The position numbers and the translations under genes were made by a program. Source: Chaetoceros tenuissimus (taxonomy: Eukaryota; Bacillariophyta; Thalassiosirophyceae; Chaetocerotales; Chaetocerotaceae). From it: 64,000 bases of DNA. How positions within the stretch are numbered: position 1 is the stretch's first letter; each line of letters starts with the position of its first letter. Below the pieces are notes generated by a model, which was not told where the DNA came from, made no database searches, and worked only from the letters and a program-made list of their open reading frames with translations. Positions 52,152 through 64,000 of this stretch are shown here, piece by piece. The DNA is taken from NCBI GenBank assembly GCA_021927905.1, contig BLLK01000046.1, forward strand, positions 744,001-808,000, read 5' to 3'.

Positions 52152-54765
52152 TCAATTATATTCTTGTCCTTCTGTTTCTTCATCTCCTTCTTTAAAGTAC
52201 TCAGCTTCGTACAGCTCCCCAACTTCCTTCTTTGTCATGCCTCTCAATCGTATGGCCAATACGAGACCAATCAAGGCACTAAGTTCTAGAAAAATTCCAA
52301 GGAAAAAGAATGCAAAACAAATCTGAGCGAAAGCACCTAGTATTGTTGTACAAGCTTCATCCTTCACTTCTGTGTAACCTTGACCAAGAAAGGCAATGTT
52401 GGTGCTACAAAGGAATCTTTCCACTTCGGTCATTGCTTCACCGACAGTTGTATTAGCGATTTCTGTCAAAGAAGTGGCAGTGCCTTGCAAAGAATCTCCA
52501 TAGCTAGATATCAAATCCACAAGAGTTGTATCATAGCCAGCATCTTTGAATTCTTGTGCAGGACATTCAAGACCTGGAGGGCAAGCTTCGGCACCAAGTG
52601 TTAGGGTCATTCTATTGGCTTCATGCCATTTTTGAAAAGCGATTACAATAGCTTCTGCAATTCCGTCGCATTCTTCATTTCTATCACAAGTTTGTCCATT
52701 ATTACAAGACTGATTCACATTTCTATTACAGTCAGTGTTTAAACAACAATCACCCCCAGAAGTATTTGCGTTGCAGGTTCCAGCTACATTGTAAAGCCTG
52801 TCCATGAATTTTTCAGGAGTCTCATTGTTGATTCTTTCCATCGATTCAGGAACTCCAGTTGAATTAACGTTCCAGTCTGAAAGAGAAATTGGGTCCCAAG
52901 GAGCAAGTAAATCATCTTCCTGCCATGAACGAGAGAACTTACACACACCTGGCACTTCTCGGCCAGTAGTGTTTTGAAGAATATCTAATGATTTATTTTG
53001 AAACTGATTGATGACAGATTGAAAATCCATCAAAGGTTCTAGGACATTGTCAAATTCCTTATTTACGTCAGTATTTTCAATTTGAAGTAACCCTTGGTCT
53101 AGTTTCTCTTGAAAGTCAATTCTATCTGCCAAGTCATACGCCTCGCTTAGACTTTCGCCATTGAACAGTGTGTTTGCTACCAAGTTGAAATAGGTGAGTT
53201 TCAATGAAAAGAAAAACTTCAAGACAGAGAATTTACTTACACCCTTTCGCAACTATTTCGCCTAGAAAGGGCTCAAGATCTTGAACTGCAATATTTGCAG
53301 TTTCGCAGAGATCAAGCCATACGAAGGAAATCCCGAGAAGTGAAGAAGCAAATACCAGACATATTACACCCAATATGGAAGAAAAAACACTGCTAATATC
53401 AAGCATTGCAACCAGTCGTGAATTTCTATTTTTTCGAGACACGAGTATTGCAATAATTCCTGCCAGAGACAAGGTACCCCCTACAATGAATGCAATCATG
53501 ACTCCAATCAGTCTCATTGAGCGTGTACTTTCTTCCATGCTCTCGACTTCGCTAATGTTTGTCGTCCATGACGATGAAGTATTATGGAAACTTTGGATTT
53601 GTCCCACAGCGCTTTCCAAAGCAGAATCAATCATCTCACGTCCATTGTAAAGATCATTCTCAAGAGTATCCAACATGTTCTCAATGTTATTTACAATGGG
53701 GTCAATGTTAGAAGAAAAGTTGTCCTGTAAATTAGAAAGCTGGCCTTGGTTTTCGCCAAGTCCAGTTGCATATAATGACATGAATGTTGCAAAACCATTT
53801 ACAATTTTTGCTGCTGTGGTTTGAACATAGTCGGTATCGGAAACAATACTCAAAGCATCTTGAGCAGCGGTTGCTATAATTTCTTGTAATGTAACAAGAG
53901 GCAAGCTTGCCCTAACAAGAAACTCTCCAAGATGAACAACCAAATTGTTGGCATATTCAAAGGAGCCTGTTGTGGCAACGTCGATAATATCATTTCCCGT
54001 CAGTGCGAATGCCCCACTAGTCAAAATTGCAATAAAGCAACAAAAGTAAAGAAGAATCGGGAGAAAGATTTGTCCACAGCACGAGTATCCATTTTCATTT
54101 GGCACAGGAGAGCATGCTCTACACATGCCGCATGATGTCCATAAGCAGCAACAACAATATCTTATGAAAAAGTAAACGAGCCATGAAACTAAAAAGACAG
54201 CTGCTACCCCTACTCTAATGGCCATTACAACCACAATTTCACCGGCATAAGAACTGCTATCAGCTCCATACAACCTTTCTTTTACACCTTCATATTCTTC
54301 CAATGGAAATCTAGTTTGTCGCTGTTCTCCCTCTTGAACCTTCATCCAGAGACAGTTGGACGTGGCTTCACACATTTCATTGTTGCAAGTACTGTTTAAT
54401 GCATCGATGCAAGTATTATTTGGATGCTTTGATGCAAAGGGTGATGAATCAGGTACACATCGATCATTCATTCTTTGTGTCACATCACAAGACAGCATAA
54501 CAAGGTCGTCCATTAAATTCTGGTAATAGCTTTGATCTTTATTTCTCAATTTTCGAATGAGATCCAAACTGGTATCAATGTAATGAAATGGCTTTAGTGC
54601 CTTGTGTGTAGGATCTATTATGAGTGGTTCTAGTTCATTTTCGATGGAGAAAAGGGGTGAACATTGAGTTTGCAAGTCTCTATTGCTCGATTCTTTTATT
54701 TGAAATGCATTCGAACCAAGTGCAAATAAAGATAATGCAGTTGCAATACATTTTCTATTTGCCAT
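52152..54765 (-). CDS. Prominin-like five-TM glycoprotein
   Basis: Two exons, 54765-53241 and 53176-52152; 64-base intron, join in AKGS/NTLFNG; 849 residues. The ATG at 54765 begins a signal peptide (CIATALSLFALGSNAFQI); a longer frame begins with GTG. Five TM segments (near 200, 255, 435, 475 and 810) enclose two large extracellular loops with many N-x-S/T sites and Cys, the layout of prominins and the yeast fusion protein Prm1. A Cys-rich patch follows TM1 (YCCCCLWTSCGMCRACS). Loop 2 has a Cys cluster (CNANTSGGDCCLNTDCNRN). Prominins shape membrane protrusions by binding cholesterol; that role is inferred. NAF after the signal could mimic a plastid motif, but the topology argues for the cell surface. 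Confidence 0.68.
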
Positions 54766-54875
54766 TGTCAGTTTTCGTACACTTTTTATATTACTTGCGT
54801 CTTCAATCTCCACCTTCTAGCATTGAGGTTCACACTTTGTTTTGACACTTTGACTCACAATGAAGAGGAATACGG

Positions 54876-55130
54876 CTAGGGTCTCGACAGGCTCGCGTCT
54901 CGAGTAGCCATGGCAAACGGCTGTGTCACCTCTTGCTTTTCTTTTTGACTTTGTTCCTGTTTTTGAATCTCTTGCGTTCTTCTTTGTTCTAGTAATTGTT
55001 TCTCAGTGTATTGCCTAGCAAGAGATTTCTTTCTGCTAGGGTTGAGGTCGCCAATGTTTCTTTTACTTACTTGTAGATTCGGAGATCTATTCTCATCCGT
55101 TCCTTTCTTCGTTACTTGTTTTGATTTCAT
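54876..55130 (-). CDS. Small basic protein, doubtful
   Basis: 84 residues, Lys/Gln/Arg-rich (MKSKQVTKKGTDENRSP, LLEQRRTQEIQKQEQSQKEKQE). It lies 111 bases upstream of the prominin-like start on the same strand and could be its 5' UTR. The helical, polar look fits a real small protein, but no family supports it. Confidence 0.35.
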   Translation of the reverse strand: MKSKQVTKKGTDENRSPNLQVSKRNIGDLNPSRKKSLARQYTEKQLLEQRRTQEIQKQEQSQKEKQEVTQPFAMATRDASLSRP

Positions 55131-55748
55131 TTTCTTATTTCTAATTGTCTTTGCTATCTCATAGCATTCTATCTCTCATTGTTCTCTATTCACAATAGAA
55201 TGAAGAGTTAGCTGGAGATTTGGGAAAACGGTTTTTCGAGTCATTTCCATTTTCATCAACTACAGAAGTAGAAGGCGGAAATAACAATACCTAGTTATGG
55301 GGAGAATAGAGCAGAGGTACTCTATGGAATCAAGGAATAAAAGTAAGAACTTGCTCCCAGAACCTTACGACAAAACGATACGCAAATTACATGAATTTCT
55401 ATTTGAAGTCTATGTACTTTGTTGAACTGGAATTCACCTCTTCTTCTTCGAAGAAATCAAAAATGAAATTTGTCTCATATGACTTCGATAAAAGCCAAAA
55501 TGACAGTAGAATATGGGTCAGTCTTACATTCGAGTCAGCATCAAAAGAATCATCATCATCCGTCCATTTTTGCAGAGCATGTTTTCAAACAGCTTCTATT
55601 AGCTTCCAGCATTGCTTAGTACCATCTAATCTATCGGTAAGTTCTCTCTAGCTAGAAAAGGTGCTTTCCTTCTCTACGAAGTATTCTGAACGAATGAAAA
55701 ACAGCAATGACTTGACTCGACTCGCTCACATGCAAAATTATCGGAGCG
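55131..55748. other. Intergenic / 5' region of the MYND gene
   Basis: Contains an 87-codon open frame (55391-55651) ending at a strong GTAAGT donor (55637) that would join in frame to the acceptor at 55829 of the MYND gene, so it may be an alternative first exon. Confidence 0.45.
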
Positions 55749-57617
55749 ATGCCAGTGAAAAAGGTACTCTACTTTGATATAAATTTCCAAACCTTTGCTT
55801 ACTTATTTTCTGCTCAACTCTATTTTCAGTATTTCAACATGAAAGTTCTTCATACTTTGGAATTTGACTTGAAGGATTCAGATCCTCAGGACGGAGCTAC
55901 GGCATCAGAGCCACCGCTAGCGCTAGGCAACCTGAACGGTGAAGATTCCGAGCATATGTATCTTCTTGACCCAAATGCAGACTATGAGAGTCGTCATGGA
56001 AGATTCAAGAATTACTATGGTCAGTACATAGGTGATAGATCATCTAAAATGCCTGTGCATAAAAAATTGAAGGGTCTGAGCAAGAAAGGGTATAGTAAGA
56101 ACGTCATGAGTCCGGTAGCTACCAAGTTGCTAAACCGCCTAGTAAATGGGAAATTCAAAGTATCCCTTACTATTGGCGAGACTCCAGATGTTTTCGGTAC
56201 CGTGCAGCCAATCTTGTATTTTGTTATTTCTACAGATGTGGAGCTAGATTCGGACAGTGATCCAGAATATGCAACTGAATCTTGTGATAAGGTCTTCAAG
56301 GACATTTCACTTCCACCTCCGAAGAAAAACGATGTGTGTGCATTGATGTTCGTTGGAGATTTAATCGGAATGAAAATTTGCCAGTCTCGTGAACTAAGTC
56401 ATATATTGGATAGCAAAATTCAGAGTATTGTTGAAACACACGCATTGCACTTGACTGTCAGGCATTGTGGTCTAAGCATCGCCAAAGTATCAGTGCATGC
56501 TTTCAATGTATTGTCTCATCGTGTGCTTCAATCTTGGCAACAGCTGGAAGGTCCTCCGGCAAACTCAAAGTACAGTCTAGTGCTAGACTCAATGATTACA
56601 ATCATGGATACAACTATGCTAATTGAGGGGAAAAATTCTGATTCAAACTCTTTGCTTCTTTGTCGATTAGGAGAGGTTTTAGAAGTTATTGGTAGGTACA
56701 ATGATGCAGCTTGGCTGTATCTTGACCGAGCAAGCAGGGTAGATCATTGGAGAGAGGAGAAGGGAATGGCATACAATGCTGCCGGTTTAGCGTTCAAGTA
56801 TGCTGGGCAATTGGATAAATCAGAGTTTTGCTATATCAAGGCATGGGGACTGACAGCTTCAAGTGGACCAGAGCTTCCAGAGAGATTCAGGGTGAGTACA
56901 ACTTTTTGTTGTGTTCTTATTCAGCCGTTTGGCCTCATCTTAAATTATAATACATATCAGGTGGTACTTGAAAATCTGAACAAGCTCTATGTAGGTTGTG
57001 GCGGAGAAAACTTGAGCAGGTATCACTTCACTCGTTCTGACATGGACGGATTTGACATGATCATAGAGACTCTCATGGATACTTCGGGATACTATCGTTT
57101 CGGTGATGGGCATATCACAATTCTAAATATTGACAAGTCAAATTTGAAAGAGCATCTGAGAAGTCCAATCGTGGCTCGAAAATTTCTACAGAATTTACCT
57201 ACCAAAACGCCTAAAGAGTTTCGTCAGGCTTTACGAGACTGTTGGTTGGATGGTAGCACATTTGTTATTGTAGGTAATGAAGGGAGTAAAAAGACTGGAA
57301 AAGAGCACTCTGAGTGTATGTTAGAACTAGTTACAGAATCGTTCGATAAAGTACCAAAATTTTTCGAAGATCGTAAATGTGAAGCATGTGGTCAACTTGA
57401 GTCAGAGACAAACAAACTTTTGAAATGCCCATGTCTTGCAGGTGAGTTTTCGATTTTTAATGTTCTACTTTTTACATCTGAAATTTCATGTCTGATCTGT
57501 GCTGTGATCATTGTATAAAAAGTTCGTTACTGCTCTAAGGTTTGCCAAAAAGCTCATTTCAAAACGCATAAAAAGCATTGTGCCTACGTGTTGAAAAGCA
57601 ACAAAGGGAAGAAGTAG
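55749..57617 (+). CDS. MYND zinc-finger protein
   Basis: Model: 55749-55763, 55830-56891, 56961-57441, 57523-57617 (550 residues). The C-terminal MYND finger is rebuilt by the last splice: CEACGQLESETNKLLKCPCLA then VRYCSKVCQKAHFKTHKKHC. A TPR-like helical region lies near residues 280-360 (LCRLGEVLEVIGRYNDAAWLYLDRAS and KSEFCYIKAWGL). Introns one (66) and two (69) are multiples of three without stops, so retention would add 22 or 23 residues. The first exon may instead be 55391-55636. MYND fingers bind Pro-rich partners; the rest is unrecognised. Confidence 0.75.
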
Positions 57618-57846
57618 AAAGTACGCAACATGAGTAGTACAATAGTACAATTGAATCGATCTCTTCATGAACACGAGTATGATAGTACTTTTTGGTAGGA
57701 TGCTACATAGGGGAGAAATATGACTGTTGTCACAAGTTTCACATAGTATAGTATGAGAAGGTAAAGGGGATAACTACCTAAAGAAGACGTAACTTCGGAA
57801 CGAAAATAAAAATAATCTCTTTATGTAAAGAACAACTGAAATATCT

Positions 57847-60800
57847 TTACTCATCTACCCAGGCTTCTTTCCACTCTGTTGAATTTTGTTCCGAATCATC
57901 ATCATTATTCTCTTCTTCAGTTTTCTCTTCTTTATCGTCCAAAGACGCTCCATCTTTATGAAACCCCCTATAACCTTTCAAAGAGAATTCCTTTTCCTCT
58001 TCTATAGTTCTTGTCCTGTGCATAGAACGAATTTTCTCTCTGCCTTCTTGTTCTTCTTTGGCATTCTTATAGCCGAGCCACGATCGACGATATTCATGAA
58101 CATCAACATCATCGAAATTATCGAACGGCTCCAAACTCTCCGCTCTGATTGCTTTCCATTTCTCGTCACAGTGCAATTGCCTTACTTCTAGAATTCTATG
58201 AACAAAGACCTCTGCACTGGTCCCACGAATATCCACAGATGACATACCTTGAAGGTTCACAGCGCATTGACGGAATCTTGCCACGGCTAACAATCGAGAT
58301 TTAAGTATATTGTAACTCTTACTTTGTGGGAGGAGCATAAGGAGAGATTTCAAAACCCGATACAACATTGCACCACTTCCCTCGTTTGCAGGGTTTTCAT
58401 CGCATTCCAGCATCTGAAGGTGCAGATCACGAAACAGCGGGCGTTCAATGAACTCAACCAGTTGATCCATTTCAATATAGAATCCAATTGTGAGGTCAAG
58501 AGGGTTTATTCTATGGATGTAGTTAGATGCTGTACGGAATGCCCCGCACCACAGACAAAGCGAGATAGAGGCCACGGGATCATTAGCAAAAGTTTTCAGA
58601 AGAATGTGAAACATCTGAGCTTTACGTTCGTCTCGTGTTGTATTACCCTTGTTTCCGATGGATCCCTTGAGAAGTACTCGCAAACGTTCAGTTTCTTTGC
58701 ATGTTAAAAAGACATTGGAAAGAATCTGAACAAATTTTGTTGCAAATTCGAGATTCCCTGCTATCTTGGCATCTTCATGTTTTTGAACTTTGCTATTGGT
58801 TGGTTGTTTATCCAAAGCACGGGCTCTATCAGCAAAGCTTTTCGCCAAGAAAATATCCAGTTCAAGTCCAAAGGATATATAGATAAACTCTGGTGGCTGT
58901 AGTGAACACATATGCTTGATTATTCGAGACATGGAAGAAACATTACCAGGCTGTTTTGCCCGAGTTTTCACAAGCGCAGCAAAGACATCACGATTACGCG
59001 ATAACCTTGCCTTATCTTCTGTGCCTAAAATACCAAGTGCATAAGTTGCATTTGCATCTGTCATTGGATGTGTCTGATGATTATCTCCTGCAATCAAATC
59101 TTTCGCACTTTTTTGGAAAATTGCATTTGAGCTGGATGTTGCTGAAAGAGCAGGAGACTTCTCAAGTTCAACATTCTTTTTCGATGGGACAGTAATTTTT
59201 GAAAGTACCTCGAGACTCTTCAAGACTACAGTTTCAGGCGCATTATCTAGCAAACGGATAACAGGAGTGATAAATTCTTCAGCATACTTTCGAAGAGAGT
59301 AGTAACATTGTGAGTGGTTGATACAGATTGAAACAAAGCATGACATGACGACTTACCTCATCTTTGAGTACATCAGGTACAACATATTCAAATAAAAGTA
59401 CAATCCAATCCAGCGCACAAAGGCGAGATACAATGTTTTCATGTGCGGCATATTCAGGATCTTTTGTCTTTTCATCTGCTTCAGTGTGGAACCAACCTGT
59501 CCTTTCTATGCCCTTTCCATCATCTCTAACATCTTGACGATACGGTTCTCTTTCCTTTGCTAACCTGTTCTTCGCACTCAATCCTCCTTGTGTATCCAAC
59601 TCTTCTCTCAGAGCAACCACAAATCCACCGAGATGAGCTACATAATTCCCCCCTTGTAGTCGAACATTATTTTGAAGGCATCTGTTGGTCTGATCTGCAA
59701 GATAGTGGGTTGTTTGATCTGGCAAAAAGGTATCTCTAATCTTTGCGCGACTTTGAAATGTATCTCCAATCGAAAGAAGGAGTCCTGGGAGTACGTGCTC
59801 TAGTGCACTACGGACAGATACCAATGCATGGGTATTTTGTTGGTTTCTTGCATCTTCTGCATTGCTACCTTTTATTTTGTTTTCATCTCCCATGTGAGCT
59901 TGGACGATTCGAAATACCCAGTACATGGCAACTTTTCTAAATGAATGAAAGGCATATTTCCAAACATAAGCGAAATGATCATCTCAATTGTCTGGATTAT
60001 GAAGTAACTATGCACTTACCTCACAAAAGGATCGGGATGTTCCATAGTTATGGTTAGCGATTGCAAGATTTTGTCGAAATCTATCTTATTATAGGTACTA
60101 GAATCCTCAAAATCCTCATTCTTCATCCACAACTTAGGTAACATTAGGTTCAAGAACGCTAGCGCCTGTTCGTGTATACTTGGACTAGGGTCTGCTAACA
60201 TTGCAAAAATATCATAGAGGAAAAGATGAAGGAATTCCAGCAGAGGAGCTCCAATCAGGCTCTCAGCAAACGTGTGAATCCATCGGAGTGTCAGTTTCTT
60301 TGTGTCTTTATTGCGCAAATGAAGATGACGTGCGAACAATGGAATGCATTTATCTACACTGAACTGTCCACCATTAATTGCTCCTATGATCATTTTACTG
60401 AGGAATTCATCGAAGTACTCGGCACCCACTTGGACTTGGTGATCGACATCAGCTGTACAAGCACAAAGAATTTCAAACACAATGAAAAAGTTTTCTAAAG
60501 CTAGAATAGGATGGACTTTAATCACATTGAACAAAGACTCAATGGAGTAATACCTCACTCTCTGATTATTATCACAGCAACAGTGCACAACGTTACCAAG
60601 GATCATGCTGAAGAGAATAATGTATGAGAATGCTTGATGGGAATCAATTGCATAGAGAGATGAAAAATGTGAAAACTTACTCCATACATTCCTTTGTCTT
60701 GCCAGTCAATTCTGACATCCGTGATTTCTTTTGAACTCTTAGTGCGATGGCACAGCTTGCCATGGCAATTACTCCTCCCTTTCTTGCATCTTCATTTGTG

Positions 60801-62287
60801 CTTCGAATGTAGTCATCTGTTAAAAGTAGAATCACCCCCTTCACTCTATCAAATTCACGTGCATTTACCAAGTCCTTAACAGCGGTTTGGATTTCGATGG
60901 ATGCAATTGTTCTACGTTCGTGCTTCTTGTGAGCAAGACTTGCAAGAACTGCCGGACTAACCAATTGCTGAAAAGTTCGACGAATATTTTCGCGATTGAG
61001 CTGTGCTTGTTCATCTTCATCTTTCCATCCAACTGCGCGCCTCTCACTTTCAAAAAGACTATCAAATTTATCACCAACTTGTTTCAACACATCTGGGATT
61101 ACATTTGACGGTATATCATTTGACTTTGTTCTTATTGTTGTAGTTGGAGGTAAATTATTCATGATCTTCATAGTTGGAAGCTCTTGCTGAGGATTTATAG
61201 TCTTTGACAATGGTTTAGAAGGAGTTGCATCGATAGACTGCTTAATTTGTTGAGCTAGAGACTTGGAATTCGATTGAGAAGCAACCACAGAGGCCAAATT
61301 CGTGTCTGTCATCTCTGAATCCACAATTCTTGATTGGTCATCCACTGAATCTGCTGACATGGACTGAATTAGTTTCATGGGATCAATTTCATCTGTTGAA
61401 CTTGCAACCCTTATCAAGTCAACTTTGGCCTCTTTTTCATAGCTTCTGCTTCCACTGAGTGCAAGCTCCACTACATCATCATCTTCATCTATGGTCTGTA
61501 CTCGATCAATTTCTGACCCAGATACTAGACTTGCATTACTTGGAGAAATATGTTCTGATACACCATCTGATACTGGTGGAGGTGGAGGGGGATCTATACC
61601 CAATGTGTTATTATTTGGTCTATCAGGTGATCCATCATAAACAAACTTCTTTTTCTGAGTCTGAGCTTCTTGAGTTGAAGCCATTGCACGATCAAATTCT
61701 GAAATTGGAGCAGTGGACTGTCTCAAAGTTTTGCTTCCGTTGATATTTTTTTCATTGTATTGAATCCCATCGTGATTTACATCTGTCGAGGAAATAGTCA
61801 TTTCACCATCATCATCATCATCATCTGACGAGGAAGTTGATGTGTCGGAATCAGAAGAAGAGTTATCATCGTCGTCGGAAGAAGAGTAAGAAATATTGGC
61901 ATTTTTCTCTTTTGCTTCATCATCAAAAGATGGAATATTTTGATCTTCTTTTTTAGTCTCTTCATATTGGTCCACTTTCAAATTTACATCCGGTGTGCCA
62001 ACCATAGCATCATGACTGTAGTTAGCAGCATTGGAGCTATGGGATACATCAATGGCATCTTCACCTTCTGATGCTTGTCCATCATCTGAGGAGTTGGAAG
62101 AATAAGATATGGAGTCTATAGCTTCTTTGTTCAATTCAGTTCCAGCATTGAATTCATCATTGTTTTCTGAGTTTCTGTAGTCCTCATCGTCCAACACATC
62201 TGCAATGAGCTCGTCAGAATCTGGTGTGTAACTCATTGACAACCCGAGATTTTTCTCATGGCTTTCCGAATCTTCATCGCTGCTCAT
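57847..62287 (-). CDS. VAC14: VAC14 scaffold of the PI(3,5)P2 complex
   Basis: HEAT-repeat scaffold that holds the Fab1/PIKfyve kinase and the Fig4 phosphatase on endosome and vacuole membranes. Exons 62287-60681, 60607-60020, 59936-59357, 59286-57847; all junctions keep frame; 1404 residues. HEAT part: HCCCDNNQRVRYYSIESLFN, DVDHQVQVGAEYFDEFLSKM, TKKLTLRWIHTF. Fab1-binding C-terminal domain: HILLKTFANDPVASISLCLW, YIEMDQLVEFIERPLFRDLH and LYRVLKSLLMLLPQSKSYNIL. Unlike the usual start close to the HEAT repeats, about 440 residues of Ser/Asp/Glu-rich disordered sequence precede them. The C-terminus is acidic. Confidence 0.9.
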
Positions 62288-62710
62288 TTTTACAAACTTG
62301 GGCTATGATATGAACGGGATTCTGTATTATTCTAGAAACAGGAGCAATTTTGTTGATACAACGAATATCTTTTTGATTACAATGAATATCTCTCATGTAT
62401 CAAAGAGTGAAGTTGCAAATGCTCATTTTGTGCGTACGTATTGCACAATACCGAATTTTACTTAATTTATTTTAGAGGTTGCTCTTTGTGGGGGGAGTTT
62501 CTTGGAGGGGAGATATAGAAAAAATGGAAGAAACGGGAAAGAAAGGAAGAGGGTGTCATTCTAAAAAATGCTCGTCATTGATACGGTATCATGTATATTT
62601 GAGTATATTATTATTTATATTTGTATGAAACAAAAAAAGATGAGAGTGATAGTTTTCAACTTTTTTTGGAAAAAGAATGATGTTATGTATTTCGATGTAG
62701 AATTCAAATA
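62288..62710. other. Intergenic region
   Basis: 423 bases, promoter side of VAC14 and 3' side of the next - gene. A/T-rich with GGGGG and polyA runs; the short open frame at 62568-62777 is not convincing. Confidence 0.4.
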
Positions 62711-64000
62711 TCAAGCGTATTTCTTGTACCTCTCAACAGTTTCTTTCATAATCTCAATACTTTCCGTGGTTAATTGAAAAACAGCTTTATCGTAAGTCGC
62801 CAGGTATCGAGAAGCCGTGCAAGAGATACTTGATGGTGTTATATGGAGATCAGTGGGCATATTAGCTGCAGCATATACCAATTTGTCAATGTCATTTACA
62901 ATCGCCACTGTCCCTTCAATCTCATTGAGTTTTGACTTTAACTCTTCAAAGTACGCCACGATATGCATGAGATATTTACCTGTCGAAAGAAGGGGATAAG
63001 ATGAAGTCTCTCCTCTCACTGCAAAGTCTATTAGAGCAGCGGCATCATTACACATTCCGAGTAAACCATAACCTCCAAAAGGTAACTTCATATCTGAAGC
63101 CATGGAGTTGAAAACTGTAGACACCAGACCAGTCATGCGAACAGCTTGAAGAGAATCCTGACGATTATAAGGTTTTGCAAGTTCTGTTCTTTCTAGCCAT
63201 GGTACATCAACATCATGGTTCGCATATACTGCAGTCAAACCAGATATATCAACATAGAATTGTAAATTGCATCGTTTACCATCACCAACGAGTGGTCCAG
63301 ATATGACAACGTCAAGCCCTCCATGCGGTGCTGGAAAATATGTTGGTCGTGTATCAACGGGCGACTCAACTCCTGTCTTTTGTTGAAGTGAGAGTGGAAT
63401 GTTTGTAAAGGATCCGTCTTCTTCTTTTACACACAACGCCACTCCAAACTGTGCGAATGTAGATTTTGGGCAGACTTCCACTACATGATTGGAATCCAGC
63501 ATTTCCTCAATTAATTGATGAGGTTGATTGATACTTTTGCCATTGTGTTCAACAGTGAACAAATCATTACTTTTTGCACCCTTTGAAAGAAGATATATAT
63601 TATATCCGAGCTTTGTCAATAACAGCGCAAAAAGACGATTCTTCAAACACTCATCGTTCGTATGAGTGCATTGAGCATCACCCCACCCAAAATATAAATC
63701 AGGGAGAAATCTTTCATCAATGAGTGTAGGCTTCGCCAATAAATTTTTATCGTCTGGATCATAGGTACCATTAATATTTTTCATGATACCTTCCATATCT
63801 TGAATCATTTGCCCAAAATCTTTTTCCATGACAAAAGGATTTGGTAATCCTTCATTCTTGTATTCATTGTTATTTTCCAAATGAGATCTATCAAAGCTCA
63901 GATTTCCTTGGTCCTTTTCACCTCGACAATATAGATCCAATGGAGTCTCTTTCATATCCCACGTACGATTAGCTTGGTGAGCATTCAACATTGCAATTAC
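62711..64000 (-). CDS. Conserved-looking protein of unknown function (5' end probably outside window)
   Basis: At least 426 residues. The frame is still open at the window edge (three codons before the first ATG at 63991), and the sequence there (VIAMLNAHQANRTW) reads like the inside of a folded protein, so the 5' end is probably missing. Globular, no TM segments. Possible motifs: PFGGYGLLGMCNDAAALIDFA, DLHITPSSISCTASRYLATY, YFPAPHGGLDVVISGP. Several Cys and an even spread of aromatics suggest an enzyme or secreted protein. No family recognised. Confidence 0.6.
   Translation of the reverse strand, partial: VIAMLNAHQANRTWDMKETPLDLYCRGEKDQGNLSFDRSHLENNNEYKNEGLPNPFVMEKDFGQMIQDMEGIMKNINGTYDPDDKNLLAKPTLIDERFLPDLYFGWGDAQCTHTNDECLKNRLFALLLTKLGYNIYLLSKGAKSNDLFTVEHNGKSINQPHQLIEEMLDSNHVVEVCPKSTFAQFGVALCVKEEDGSFTNIPLSLQQKTGVESPVDTRPTYFPAPHGGLDVVISGPLVGDGKRCNLQFYVDISGLTAVYANHDVDVPWLERTELAKPYNRQDSLQAVRMTGLVSTVFNSMASDMKLPFGGYGLLGMCNDAAALIDFAVRGETSSYPLLSTGKYLMHIVAYFEELKSKLNEIEGTVAIVNDIDKLVYAAANMPTDLHITPSSISCTASRYLATYDKAVFQLTTESIEIMKETVERYKKYA

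Noticed and set aside
54766-54813. 16-codon N-terminal extension of the prominin-like protein
   Set aside because: It starts with GTG and would bury the signal peptide; the ATG at 54765 is preferred.

Overview
The window looks like nuclear DNA of a diatom or a close stramenopile relative. Three things point there. Genes are interrupted by short GT-AG introns of about 55-85 bases. Genes are compact and on both strands. Several proteins begin with a signal peptide ending in an A-F type cleavage motif (ASAF-V, ASAF-Q, TAF-AP, AAF-F, NAF-S), the mark of import into a complex red-lineage plastid. I see no CRISPR, rRNA, convincing tRNA, transposon or virus-like element.

Layout. 1-5.6 kb: end of a 2-oxoglutarate oxygenase gene, RPS23, a plastid DUF3727-like protein, a small unknown and a nucleotide-sugar transporter. 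6-10.7 kb: THIC with a TPP riboswitch in its 3' UTR, a GPC1-like acyltransferase and a lumenal PsbP-like protein. 11-24 kb: a CCCH-Smr protein, an aldo-keto reductase, a cytochrome P450, a JmjC ribosomal oxygenase, a small membrane protein, MnmA/MTU1 and a sulfotransferase-like protein. 24-34 kb: a C2-domain membrane protein, a plastid membrane protein, a DDX47/Rrp3 helicase and a diacylglycerol kinase. 34-43 kb: a tyrosine recombinase with a plastid-type presequence, a bestrophin-like channel, a large coiled-coil protein and a SET methyltransferase. 43-64 kb: a nine-exon Patched-like permease fused to a START domain, a plastid coiled-coil protein, a DUG3-like amidotransferase, an acidic basic-tailed protein, a prominin-like five-TM glycoprotein, a MYND protein, VAC14 and a conserved unknown cut by the window edge.

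The genes do not form one pathway. Themes recur: plastid functions (thiamine, thylakoid lumen, recombination, possibly bicarbonate transport), lipid handling (GPC1, DAG kinase, C2 protein, permease-START, VAC14) and RNA/ribosome work (RPS23, RIOX, DDX47, MnmA, CCCH-Smr). Convergent pairs often end less than 100 bases apart.

Most interesting: the THIC riboswitch with its 18-bp P1 helix beside a splice acceptor; the nuclear tyrosine recombinase that keeps all catalytic residues and seems sent to the plastid; and the permease-START fusion, whose nine-exon model closes in frame. Exon boundaries were read by eye and have no transcript support.
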